Source of the DNA: Flavobacteriaceae bacterium UJ101
Lineage (GTDB): Bacteria; Bacteroidota; Bacteroidia; Flavobacteriales; UJ101
DNA: 64,000 bases
Direction of reading: 5' to 3'
NCBI GenBank assembly: GCA_001880285.1
Contig: CP016269.1
Location: forward strand, 3,010,210-3,074,209
Shown here piece after piece: positions 1-9,067 of the stretch. The notes under the pieces are model-generated. The model did not search any database and had not been told where the DNA came from. It saw nothing but the letters and a program-made list of their open reading frames with translations. The position numbers and the translations under genes were made by a program. The stretch's first letter is position 1, and each line of letters opens with the position of its first letter.

Positions 1-80
1 TTTAACATTTTTTAAGAATATGTTAAAACTATTTATTGACGTATATTTGCGATATAAAATTAAGATAAAGTATCCATAAA

Positions 81-872
81 GTGAAATTTTCTATTTATAA
101 ATATCAAGGAACAGGGAATGATTTTGTGATCATAGATGATCGAAAGAAAAATTTTCCCGTTGATAAAAAGTTAATTGAAAACCTTTGCAATAGACGTTTT
201 GGAATAGGAGCAGATGGTTTGATGCTCTTACAAGATGATGAAAAATCAGATTTTCATATGTACTATTTTAATTCAGATGGAAATGAAAGTACGATGTGTG
301 GAAATGGGGGTAGGAGTTTAGTACGTTTTGCTCATGATTTGAACGTAATTTCAAATAAAACTTCTTTTAATGCGATTGATGGATTGCATGACGCAACCAT
401 TTTTCCTGACAAAATTGCATTAGGAATGACACAAGTTGAAAAAATAGAAGAATTTGAGGATCATTATTTTCTTAATACTGGATCTCCTCATCATGTAGAG
501 TTTGTCAAAAATGTAGAAACATTTGATGTTTTTAACAAAGGTAAACAGATTCGTAATGGGGCTCCTTATTTTAAAGAAGGGACTAATGTTAATTTTATTG
601 AGAAAATAGCCGAGGACACTTTATTTGTCAGAACCTATGAGCGAGGAGTAGAGGATGAAACTTATTCTTGTGGAACTGGAGTTACCGCAGCCGCCATTGC
701 TGCATACAGAAAGGGAATTACAAATAATCATGTCCATATAAAAACTTTAGGAGGGAATTTAGAAGTGTCTTTTAATGAAAAAGATACAGGAATCATAGCT
801 GATATACAATTGATAGGACCTGCAAAATTTGTATTCAAAGGAGAAATAGATACGGATGACTTTAATTTCTAA
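81..872 (+). CDS. dapF: Diaminopimelate epimerase
   Basis: It interconverts LL- and meso-diaminopimelate in the cytoplasm, the last step before meso-DAP is used for lysine and peptidoglycan. The 263-residue length is normal for the family. The two catalytic cysteines are visible: Cys73 in MCGNGGR and Cys197 in SCGTGVTAA, one per pseudo-symmetric half. The N-terminal GTGNDF motif is also present. The start is GTG, which gives the family-typical N-terminus KFSIYKYQGTGNDF. The 3' end overlaps the following acetyltransferase by 17 bases, so the two are probably co-transcribed. A TAnnTTTG-like box lies at 42-49. Confidence 0.96.
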   Translation: MKFSIYKYQGTGNDFVIIDDRKKNFPVDKKLIENLCNRRFGIGADGLMLLQDDEKSDFHMYYFNSDGNESTMCGNGGRSLVRFAHDLNVISNKTSFNAIDGLHDATIFPDKIALGMTQVEKIEEFEDHYFLNTGSPHHVEFVKNVETFDVFNKGKQIRNGAPYFKEGTNVNFIEKIAEDTLFVRTYERGVEDETYSCGTGVTAAAIAAYRKGITNNHVHIKTLGGNLEVSFNEKDTGIIADIQLIGPAKFVFKGEIDTDDFNF

Positions 873-1389
873 AAATATTGAACTACGAGCTTTAGAGCCT
901 GAAGATATTTCGATTCTGTACGAATGGGAAAATCAAACAAATTATTGGTTAGATTCTCAAACATTACATCCTTATTCTAAACATTTGTTAAATCAGTATT
1001 TAGAAAATGTATCACGTGATATTTTTGAAATGAAACAATTACGATTTGTTATTGTTTTAAAAGAAAAAAATGAAGCGATTGGTTTTGTAGATCTATTTGA
1101 TTTAGACGTAAAAAACAGTCGAGCTGCGATTGGAATTTTAATAGGAGAGAGTCAAAATAAAAATAAAGGATATGCCTCAGAAGCTATTCAATTAATTGTT
1201 GATTATGCCTTTAAAATACTTAATTTAAATCAATTGTATGCTGATGTTATTGAGAGTAATACGATTTCAAAACGTTTATTTGAAAAAAATGGATTTATCA
1301 AAACAATGGTTAAAAAGAATTGGGTACAGTTAAACCGTCAATTTTTAGATGTGAGTTTATACCAACTATTTAATAATGATGAAATGTAG
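856..1389 (+). CDS. GNAT family N-acetyltransferase (RimJ/RimL-like)
   Basis: This 177-residue protein has the layout of the GNAT_3 (RimL/SpeG-like) acetyltransferases. It has an N-terminal LRALEPEDI start, a mid segment IGFVDLFDLD, an acetyl-CoA pyrophosphate-loop region around NKGYASEAIQLIVDYAF (about residues 97-113), and a C-terminal NTISKRLFEKNGF segment. It would transfer an acetyl group from acetyl-CoA to an amine or protein N-terminus; the substrate cannot be read from sequence. It overlaps the end of dapF and is followed by mltG. Confidence 0.85.
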   Translation: MTLISKNIELRALEPEDISILYEWENQTNYWLDSQTLHPYSKHLLNQYLENVSRDIFEMKQLRFVIVLKEKNEAIGFVDLFDLDVKNSRAAIGILIGESQNKNKGYASEAIQLIVDYAFKILNLNQLYADVIESNTISKRLFEKNGFIKTMVKKNWVQLNRQFLDVSLYQLFNNDEM

Positions 1390-1455
1390 TTAGCATTAGT
1401 CCAAAATGATAATGGCAAACTCTATTTAATCTTAAAAATAATGAAATAATTAAAA

Positions 1456-2478
1456 ATGAAAAAAGTAATAGGAATAGGAATTTTAGTAATATTGATTGTA
1501 GGAGGTGTTTTTGGATATCAATATGCTAAAAAAATATTTTTAGAAAGAACACAAAAAGAAGGCTTTATTTATATTTCATCAAAGGCTTCTTTTAATGATG
1601 TAAAAGACCAAATTGCTCCTTTTGTTGAAAATATAGAAGATTTTGAATGGGTCGCAAAACAGAAAAATTATCCGAATGTTATAAAAGGAGGAAAATATAA
1701 AATAGAAAAAGGATGGAATAATAATGATTTAGTGAATCATTTACGTTCGGGAAAGCAAGAAGAAGTTAAGGTGCAATTTAATAATGTTGAAACCATTAAT
1801 GAATTAGCAGGAAAAGTGGCTAAACAGATTGAAACAGATTCAACAGCTATCTTAGATTATATTTCTCAAGCTAATTTTTTGAAAAGTAATGATTTAACAA
1901 AGGAAAATGTAAAACAACTATTCTTACCTAATACTTATAATTTTTATTGGAATACTTCTGCTAAACAATTTGTAGATCGTATGGCAAAAGAATATCAAAA
2001 ATTCTGGACTTCTGAGCGAAAAGCAAAAGCAGATCAAATAGGAATGACTCCTTTACAAATAACATCATTAGCAGCCATTGTAGAAAAAGAAACAGCCAAA
2101 AGAGATGAACGTCCAAAGGTGGCAGGGTTGTATTTAAATCGTTTACGAGATAACTGGAAATTACAATCCGATCCAACTGTAATTTATGCTGTTAAACAAC
2201 GTGTTGGATTTGATACCATAATAAAACGTGTTCTTTTCAAACATTTACGAGAACCATCACCTTATAACACTTACTTAAATTATGGCGTACCTCCAGCTCC
2301 CATTAATATTCCTGAACCTAGTTCAATTGATGCTGTTTTAAATGCATCGAAACACGATTATATGTACATGTGTGCGAGTGTTGAAAACTGGGGCTATCAT
2401 GAGTTTGCTAATTCACTTGCTGCTCATGAAGTAAATCGCAAAAAGTATATTAAATGGTTGAATGAAAACCAGAAATAA
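1456..2478 (+). CDS. mltG: Endolytic murein transglycosylase MltG (YceG-like)
   Basis: MltG cleaves nascent glycan strands in the periplasm while anchored in the inner membrane, and is thought to set glycan chain ends. One N-terminal membrane segment (residues about 4-23) is followed by a LysM-like stretch and the YceG catalytic domain. The family motif IVEKET at residues 208-213 contains the catalytic Glu, and QSDPTVIYAV follows. At 340 residues it is of normal length. It lies 66 bases after the acetyltransferase, in a dapF-GNAT-mltG order that suits a cell-wall cluster. Confidence 0.93.
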   Translation: MKKVIGIGILVILIVGGVFGYQYAKKIFLERTQKEGFIYISSKASFNDVKDQIAPFVENIEDFEWVAKQKNYPNVIKGGKYKIEKGWNNNDLVNHLRSGKQEEVKVQFNNVETINELAGKVAKQIETDSTAILDYISQANFLKSNDLTKENVKQLFLPNTYNFYWNTSAKQFVDRMAKEYQKFWTSERKAKADQIGMTPLQITSLAAIVEKETAKRDERPKVAGLYLNRLRDNWKLQSDPTVIYAVKQRVGFDTIIKRVLFKHLREPSPYNTYLNYGVPPAPINIPEPSSIDAVLNASKHDYMYMCASVENWGYHEFANSLAAHEVNRKKYIKWLNENQK

Positions 2479-2509
2479 AAGAATGTAAATAATTAAATTA
2501 ATAAGTAAT

Positions 2510-2938
2510 TTATTTAATATTGAAGTATTTTTTAGCTATTAATAGTCCTATAAAAGGAGGTATAGCCATACCAAGGTGAACTAATTCAGCTGTTAAGTGT
2601 GGTGCTGCTAATTGTGGAACAAAAGGAGTACCTATCCAAAAAGGGGCATAGTAGCCTATTAAAAGAATAAAACTTATCCACCAAGTAATAGGGGTTCTCC
2701 ATGATTTCTTTCCAAAGAATAGAATCAAAATGATTGTCATAACCGACAAATCGCCTATTGCTTCTCTAAAAGCATGATACCAAGCATGGTATTTTCCTTT
2801 TGTGAATTCTGGTATTAGTGTATAGGATTCATCGTTAATATGAGAGATTGTTTGCCACCAACTTTTTAGCCCTATAATAAACCCGATTACAATTAACACC
2901 CTTGCAATATTTAAGCTTGTATCTTTAATTTTATTCAT
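2510..2938 (-). CDS. Small integral membrane protein, function unknown
   Basis: I do not recognise a named family. The 142-residue product has about four hydrophobic segments (near residues 10-28, 65-78, 88-106 and 118-136) and several Trp and His residues in the loops, including KYHAWYHAF and HLTAELVHLG. It is likely an inner-membrane protein with short loops. It is convergent with mltG and divergent from the YpdA-type gene, with no obvious operon partner. It is kept as a real gene because it has a clean ATG start, membrane-like periodicity and no competing frame. Confidence 0.7.
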   Translation of the reverse strand: MNKIKDTSLNIARVLIVIGFIIGLKSWWQTISHINDESYTLIPEFTKGKYHAWYHAFREAIGDLSVMTIILILFFGKKSWRTPITWWISFILLIGYYAPFWIGTPFVPQLAAPHLTAELVHLGMAIPPFIGLLIAKKYFNIK

Positions 2939-3069
2939 TTTGATTCATCTGAAAGTAACAAACATACAAAAATTATGATTGTAAGAATTTATGAAAGATT
3001 AAAAAAATAATAGGTTGTGTTTTTGATAACGATATTAACCTTTGTACTTTTATATCAAATTATAAAAAT

Positions 3070-4041
3070 ATGTTAGACGTATTAATCATTGGAGGAGGAC
3101 CAATAGGAATGGCTTGCGGGATTGAAGCTAAAAAAGCCAAATTGAGTTACAAAATTATTGAAAAAGGAGCATTAGTTAATTCTTTATATAATTATCCAGT
3201 GAATATGACATTTTTTTCCAGTTCTGAAAAATTAGAAATTGGAAATGTACCTTTTATGTCTGTAAACAATCGTCCAACTCGTAACGAGTCATTAGAATAT
3301 TTTCGAAGAGTTCAACAACGTTGGGATTTGAATATTCATCTGTTTGAAAAAGTAGAAAAAGTTATTAAAAAAGAAGATGAAACTTTTATAATTCAAACTT
3401 CAAAAGATACATATCAGGCTAAAAATATTGTGATTGCTACCGGCTTTTACGATCGTCCTCATTTATTAAATGTTCCAGGAGAAGATTTAGCTAAAGTGAA
3501 ACACTATTATGATGATCCCCATTTCTATATTAATCAAAAAGTTGCAGTTATAGGTGCTTCAAATTCAGCTATTGATGCCGCTTTGGAAACCTACCGCAAA
3601 GGAGCTGATGTGACTTTAATTATTCGAGAAAAAGAAGTGAGTCATCGTGTAAAATATTGGGTAAGACCTGATATTATTAACCGAATAGAAGAAGGAAGTA
3701 TTAAGGCTTATTATCAATCTGAAGTAGAAAAAATTACATTAAGAAATATTATCATTAATACCCCTCAAGGAAAAAAAGAATTAGAAAATGATTGGGTATT
3801 AGCTATGACAGGTTATGAACCCGATTTTGAGCTTTTAAAAAGTGTAGGTATTCATTTACAAGATGATGGATTAAAAACACCACAATATGATTCTGAAACA
3901 CAAGAATCAAATGTAAAAGGAATCTTTTTGGCAGGTGTAATCTGTGGTGGGCTTAGAACAAATACATGGTTTATTGAAAATTCTAGAATTCATGCCAATC
4001 AAATTATGGGAACTATAAAAGGAGAAAAACTGCAAGTTTAA
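3070..4041 (+). CDS. ypdA: YpdA-family FAD/NAD(P)-dependent disulfide reductase
   Basis: This flavoprotein resembles YpdA, the putative bacillithiol-disulfide reductase, in the thioredoxin-reductase-like fold. It has an N-terminal FAD-binding GGGPIGMACG motif (residues 8-17), an NAD(P)-binding GASNSAIDAA motif in the middle, and an FAD-contacting stretch IFLAGVICGG near the C-terminus. No CxxC redox pair is seen, as in YpdA and unlike thioredoxin reductase. The 323-residue length fits. Bacillithiol as the substrate is taken from the family and is not shown here. It stands alone, with 28 bases between its ATG and the end of a T-rich leader. Confidence 0.88.
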   Translation: MLDVLIIGGGPIGMACGIEAKKAKLSYKIIEKGALVNSLYNYPVNMTFFSSSEKLEIGNVPFMSVNNRPTRNESLEYFRRVQQRWDLNIHLFEKVEKVIKKEDETFIIQTSKDTYQAKNIVIATGFYDRPHLLNVPGEDLAKVKHYYDDPHFYINQKVAVIGASNSAIDAALETYRKGADVTLIIREKEVSHRVKYWVRPDIINRIEEGSIKAYYQSEVEKITLRNIIINTPQGKKELENDWVLAMTGYEPDFELLKSVGIHLQDDGLKTPQYDSETQESNVKGIFLAGVICGGLRTNTWFIENSRIHANQIMGTIKGEKLQV

Positions 4042-4158
4042 ATTTTTATTCAAAAATCTTTTGTACATAAATCTAATAGTAAATGATGGATAAGTTATCA
4101 TTTTAACTTGTCCCCAACCATTTAAATAGTTTTTTTTTGGGCTATAAAAATAGATCAA

Positions 4159-7100
4159 ATGAAAAATTATTATGCTGTGGCTTTATGTGTGATTGCATCT
4201 ATAGCCATAAATGGACAATTTAGAAACGAACGCTCCTTTAAAATTAACAATGGTAAAAATGATATTGAAGAAAGGACTGAAACAGGTAAAATATCAACTA
4301 GTAGTAGTGATTTAGAGATTAGTGGAATTGATGGTTCGAAACTTCAAAAAGTAGGCTTACGATTTGATAGAATTGATTTACCTAATGATACTGAAATAGT
4401 AGAAGCGTATATCCAATTTACATCAGATGATACATCAGATGAACAAGAATTAATAAAAATAAAAATTGAGAAGGGAAAATCAGCACCTTTTCAGTCTAGT
4501 CCTTATAATTTGACCCAAAGAAGCTTTTTTGAAGAAACTGTATTATGGGATATTCCTCCAATAGATAAAAAAGACCAACGAACTCGTATTGAACGAACTC
4601 CCAATATTGCTTCTTTATTACAGCAAGCAATTCAAGACAATGATTATAATAATGCTTTTGTTTTTATCATTGATGGAGATAAAAAAGAATCAATTACGAT
4701 GAAGAGTAGCGATTCAGGTCAAAAGAATGCTCCAGAATTAATAATTATCTATAATAGTAATATGGTATCAAATAGTTATTATATTGAAGATGAAGACAAT
4801 GATGCTGAAGAAGAGATAGAATCAGGTTCTGTAGATTTATCAAGTAGTGATCTAGAGTTAGGAGGGATTGATGATGACACTTCTCAAATAGTAGGACTAA
4901 GATTTAAAAATGTAAAAATTCCAGCAAATGCTAATGTTAAGGAAGCTTATATACAATTTACTTCTAAAAAAGAATCTGAAGAAGGAGCTGTGAAGCTATA
5001 TACTGAGATAGGAGATGGGAAAAAATTTACTGAAGAAGATTATTCTATTTCTACAAGACAAAAATCTTCATTATCTGTAAATTGGAAATTTAAACTTTTC
5101 GATGAAGATCATCATACTTTAAATGAACGAACGCCTAACCTTAGAGAGATTATTAATGAAACGAGGTTAAGAGGATGGGAAAATGAAGATGACTTAGTTT
5201 TTATTATTGAAGGAAATCAACAAAATGCTTTAAATATGTATAGTGGAGGGCACGATAGTCATAAAGTGCCTGAGCTTATCATTATATATGATGAAGATCA
5301 AACAACCCCTTGGATTGAAGGAATAGAAAGTGAACTTTCAAAAATTGAAAAGTTATATATTAATGAAGTAGCTGCAAATGAAACAAAATTAATCAATAGT
5401 GATTGGATAGAACTTTATAATGCTCATGATTACCCTATTTTAATAAAAGAAGGTATTTTCCTTTCAAATACAAAAAAACAATTAGAACAATTTGAATTAA
5501 AAAATATTTTTATTCCTGCTAAAAGTTTTGAAATTTTATATGCAGATAATGATCCTGAAAAAGGAAATCATCATCTTAATTTTAAATTAAAGAAAAGTGG
5601 TGGAGATTTATATTTGACAAAAAATAATAATACAGATAAATTAAATGAATTAAGCTCTATAGAATACGGCTACACATCATATAATCAAACTTATGGAAAT
5701 AAAAATAATGTTTCGGGTATAGTTGAAACTTATTTAGAAGGAGGAACACCCTATGAGTCAAATGAAGAAAGTATTCGTAAATTATCTTTAAGTGCTTCAA
5801 AAGTTAGAGGAATTTATAATAGCCCTTTTGAATTAATATTAAAAACATCACAAGAAAATAAAATAATATATACTTTAGATGGTAGTTACCCTTCTAATGA
5901 AAACGGGCATATATATTCAGAACCCTTATTAATTGATCAAACTACAGTTGTAAAAGCCTTAGCAATAACAAACGATGGTAAGTCAGAACTATTAACTCAT
6001 ACTTATATTATTTCTAAAAATAATGAAGAATTTAAATATGAAGAATTATTTAATAATAGATATTATTTAGAGGCTTTAAATGAACTTCCAATTGTTTCAA
6101 TATCTAAAGATAATGATGATTTGGAAGGTGATGAAGAACCTACAACATTTGAATATTTTAATGGAGAAGAAATGGATGATGGTATTTCAATAGAAGCAGG
6201 AATAAAGAAATTTGGAGCATTTTCATACCATTATGATAAGAACAATATACGGTTCTATTTTAGAAAAAAGTATGCAGGAAAGCTTAATTATGATATTTTT
6301 AAAGAATATAAATCTGCGCACAAACCAACTAAAAAATTTAGTCGTTTAGAACTAAAAATAGGGGAAGATGGAGTTTTAAACAATGATTTTGATTTTGGCT
6401 GGTTACGCTTTTCTGACTATTTATTACATAATGCTATGTTGGATATGGGACATCAAGATGTAAAAACACAATTTGTTCATGTATTTATTAATGGAAAATA
6501 TTATGGTATAGAAACGTTACGTGAAACTTTTGATGAAAATTTTGCTGAATCTTATATAGGTGGAGATGAAGATGATTATGTTCGACTAGATAATAGAGAT
6601 AGTAAATGGAGAAGTGGAGAGGTAGAAAAATCTCAATATGAAGAACAATGGGAGGAAATAAAGGATGATCCAATTCGTTACGATTATCAAGCAATTAAAG
6701 AGCGTGTAGATATGCCGCGTTATATCGATATGATGTTATTGTATTTAAGCACTGATATTGAATATGAAGCTAGAGGATTAATGAATATCTATGAACAAGA
6801 AACCATTAAATTTAATTTAAATGATAGTGATGGTTTATTATGGCATGATAATGGTTGGAAATATGAATCTCATTGGGGAAGCCGTTTAGAAGGACCTGGA
6901 TATATTTTTGGTAATATGAAAGATTCTGAAAATTTAGAATTTTATACTCATGTTAAAGATGCAGTTTATAAACATTTAAGAAAAGAGGATGGTATTTTAA
7001 CTACCGACTATTTTGAACAAATGATTCGAAAAGCTGAAAGTAAATTAAGTAATTCGTATATATTAGATGTTGCACGCTGGGGTTTTAGAGAAGATTTGAC

Positions 7101-7770
7101 TGATAAATGGCATGAGGAGATTAATCGAATTATTAGATTTCTACCAACCCGATTTGATGATGTAATTAATCGGTTTGATGAAATTAGAATGAATCATACA
7201 TTAAATGAAGTTATTATATCAAAAAATAATCAAAATGATAATATTATTATTTTAGAAAATAATGATCCTTCTTCTAAAATTTATTTTACTTTAGATGGAA
7301 CAGATCCTATGGGAAATGATGGTGTTATTCGAGAAGAAGCAATTGAATATAATTCAGATTTAAATAGGTACAAAATTGATCAATCTGGAAGTTATACTGT
7401 TTTTGCACGATCATATAAACCAAATAATTGGGGTCCCATTGCTATAGAAAGTATAGATATATATCAGGAGAAGAAAAAAGATAATTATAGTTTAGATTTT
7501 AGTTCATCAAAAATTGAAATAAATAATAAGGTTTATCCTAATCCATTTAATGATGAAGTACATATATTATTTAAAGAAGAAGTATATAACGATCCTATAG
7601 TCATTCAAATAATTAATATGAAAGGAAGAACGGTATATAGCAAATCATTACATAAAATTAAAAAGAATGAATCCATAAGGATTAATACAGCTCATTTAAT
7701 ATCAGGTTACTATTTCATCAAAATAGCAACTTCAAAAGGTTACACAACCCAAAAGATTAACAAACTATAA
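4159..7770 (+). CDS. Secreted CotH-kinase family protein with lamin-tail domain and T9SS sorting domain
   Basis: A 1203-residue exported protein. A signal peptide (residues 1-19) is followed by two similar domains of about 180 residues that share SSSDLE-GID and VGLRF motifs (about 30-200 and 210-375). Next come a lamin-tail domain (about 385-510), a chitobiase/hexosaminidase C-terminal-like fold (about 545-615), a CotH kinase-like domain (about 640-1000), a second chitobiase-like fold (about 1040-1130), and a C-terminal YPNPF...GYYFIKI type A sorting domain. The tail indicates export by the type IX system to the cell surface or medium. CotH proteins phosphorylate secreted proteins in some bacteria; the substrate here is unknown. 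The gene is monocistronic. Confidence 0.9.
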   Translation: MKNYYAVALCVIASIAINGQFRNERSFKINNGKNDIEERTETGKISTSSSDLEISGIDGSKLQKVGLRFDRIDLPNDTEIVEAYIQFTSDDTSDEQELIKIKIEKGKSAPFQSSPYNLTQRSFFEETVLWDIPPIDKKDQRTRIERTPNIASLLQQAIQDNDYNNAFVFIIDGDKKESITMKSSDSGQKNAPELIIIYNSNMVSNSYYIEDEDNDAEEEIESGSVDLSSSDLELGGIDDDTSQIVGLRFKNVKIPANANVKEAYIQFTSKKESEEGAVKLYTEIGDGKKFTEEDYSISTRQKSSLSVNWKFKLFDEDHHTLNERTPNLREIINETRLRGWENEDDLVFIIEGNQQNALNMYSGGHDSHKVPELIIIYDEDQTTPWIEGIESELSKIEKLYINEVAANETKLINSDWIELYNAHDYPILIKEGIFLSNTKKQLEQFELKNIFIPAKSFEILYADNDPEKGNHHLNFKLKKSGGDLYLTKNNNTDKLNELSSIEYGYTSYNQTYGNKNNVSGIVETYLEGGTPYESNEESIRKLSLSASKVRGIYNSPFELILKTSQENKIIYTLDGSYPSNENGHIYSEPLLIDQTTVVKALAITNDGKSELLTHTYIISKNNEEFKYEELFNNRYYLEALNELPIVSISKDNDDLEGDEEPTTFEYFNGEEMDDGISIEAGIKKFGAFSYHYDKNNIRFYFRKKYAGKLNYDIFKEYKSAHKPTKKFSRLELKIGEDGVLNNDFDFGWLRFSDYLLHNAMLDMGHQDVKTQFVHVFINGKYYGIETLRETFDENFAESYIGGDEDDYVRLDNRDSKWRSGEVEKSQYEEQWEEIKDDPIRYDYQAIKERVDMPRYIDMMLLYLSTDIEYEARGLMNIYEQETIKFNLNDSDGLLWHDNGWKYESHWGSRLEGPGYIFGNMKDSENLEFYTHVKDAVYKHLRKEDGILTTDYFEQMIRKAESKLSNSYILDVARWGFREDLTDKWHEEINRIIRFLPTRFDDVINRFDEIRMNHTLNEVIISKNNQNDNIIILENNDPSSKIYFTLDGTDPMGNDGVIREEAIEYNSDLNRYKIDQSGSYTVFARSYKPNNWGPIAIESIDIYQEKKKDNYSLDFSSSKIEINNKVYPNPFNDEVHILFKEEVYNDPIVIQIINMKGRTVYSKSLHKIKKNESIRINTAHLISGYYFIKIATSKGYTTQKINKL

Positions 7771-7895
7771 ATGGGGGGAGAAGCTAAAATCTAAAAAGTC
7801 TTATAATATTTTGTTATAAGATATAAACATTTTGTATTTTAATAAGTTATAAGTAGGTCTTAATTTTGAATGTTATTTTAATTTAAAACCAAATA

Positions 7896-8300
7896 ATGAT
7901 GAAAAAAATATTAATGCCTGTTGATTTTAGTATTAGTCTTGATATAGACTTTTTAAAAGTTTTTTTTAGTGAAAACGTGAAATTTTACTTTCTTCACGTA
8001 AATGATTTAGAAATGGTTGATCATGATTATGTTAAGGAATCTAGTGAAAATGAGTTTAAGAAATTAATTGAACCCTTTTCAAAATTAAGTATTCCTTACG
8101 AGTCAGAAGTAATAGATAGAAAAGAGTCTACTGTCTCTAAAACGATTTTAGTGAAAGCAAAAGAATTAGGTGTTGATATGGTACTTATTAATTCTCACGG
8201 ACATGGTGTATTTTATGAAGCTATAGTGGGAAGCGTTACTCATGATGTCTTAAAGGAATCAAACATTCCCGTATTAATTATGCCAGATACGAGAAAATAA
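7896..8300 (+). CDS. Universal stress protein (UspA family)
   Basis: A single-domain Usp fold of 134 residues. It begins KKILMPVDFS and carries a GHGVFYEAIVGS stretch near the C-terminus that corresponds to the nucleotide-binding G-x2-G-x9-G-S loop, with the usual ending VPVLIMP-like (IPVLIMP). It is probably an ATP-binding cytoplasmic stress protein. A Met codon precedes the chosen family start by one residue. A stem-loop follows directly at 8306-8336. Confidence 0.88.
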   Translation: MMKKILMPVDFSISLDIDFLKVFFSENVKFYFLHVNDLEMVDHDYVKESSENEFKKLIEPFSKLSIPYESEVIDRKESTVSKTILVKAKELGVDMVLINSHGHGVFYEAIVGSVTHDVLKESNIPVLIMPDTRK

Positions 8301-8305
8301 AAAGG

Positions 8306-8336
8306 ACAGCTAGTAAATATTATATTTATTAGCTGT
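8306..8336. terminator. Stem-loop terminator after the universal stress gene
   Basis: ACAGCTAGTAAATAT pairs with an AT-rich complement ending AGCTGT, followed by TTTAT. It lies 6 bases after the stop of the universal stress gene and before the convergent DUF2459 gene, so it could serve both strands. The stem is A/T rich. Confidence 0.65.
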
Positions 8337-8359
8337 TTATGTACTTAGATCATTTAATT

Positions 8360-9067
8360 CTACTGATTATATAAATTCATTATAGTAAATGGGAAAGGAG
8401 TCCAAAATGTATGTTTTAATTGAGCTTCTTTCATTATACGGTTTGTCCAAGAGTTACAAGTGTTGAATGCATGATAATTACCTTTTGCTCGGTAAAAATT
8501 ATCATAAGTCGAATAGCCTTTATTTCTATAAATAATAGGCTTATTTTCTTCCAATTGAAAAGAGTTTTTAATATTTTTAACTAATAATTGATAGCTTAAG
8601 TTAGATAGCATAATTTTTTTTGTATTTTCATCTTCAAGAGGTTTAGATATAAAAGTAACATGCATAGCAGAATTAGTAGGTAATAGGGTTGAAGCTATAG
8701 CCACTTTTAAGGTTAAGTCTTTCCATTCAGGTACATTCATATAAAAATCTTCATCTCCCCAGCCTATCATAATAAATTTTTGATTCTTATAATCTTTAAA
8801 ATCTTTAATGTTAATAAAATCATTAAATTCTTTATAAGGAATAATAAAAGAAGTATGGACTCCATTTGAAGTTATATAAATCTCATGAAAAGGTTTTTGA
8901 GGAGAATTATGAATGATTTTCTCAGAATAAACAATTTGAGAACAAATAAACGCGATAATAAGGTAAACTACAATAATACTGAAAAGTAATATTACTCCTT
9001 TATAAAGTGTTTTTAAAAACCTTTTTATAAAATATTTAAAAGTATATTTATTATTAGAATCCACCAT
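8360..9067 (-). CDS. DUF2459 / TIGR02117 family membrane-anchored protein
   Basis: A 235-residue protein with one N-terminal membrane segment (about residues 20-43). The extracytoplasmic part shows the family-typical TSNGVHTSFIIP and IGWGDEDFY stretches, and the C-terminal YHAFNTCNSWTN with a conserved Cys. The family is uncharacterised; the His/Asp/Cys residues suggest a cysteine-peptidase-like fold, but that is inference. Its start overlaps the lptD 3' end by 14 bases, so it is translationally coupled to it. Confidence 0.8.
   Translation of the reverse strand: MVDSNNKYTFKYFIKRFLKTLYKGVILLFSIIVVYLIIAFICSQIVYSEKIIHNSPQKPFHEIYITSNGVHTSFIIPYKEFNDFINIKDFKDYKNQKFIMIGWGDEDFYMNVPEWKDLTLKVAIASTLLPTNSAMHVTFISKPLEDENTKKIMLSNLSYQLLVKNIKNSFQLEENKPIIYRNKGYSTYDNFYRAKGNYHAFNTCNSWTNRIMKEAQLKHTFWTPFPFTIMNLYNQ

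Noticed and set aside
6488..6694. Open frame on the minus strand inside the CotH gene
   Set aside because: It is a shadow of the large secreted protein, is hydrophobic and His-rich, and has no family features.
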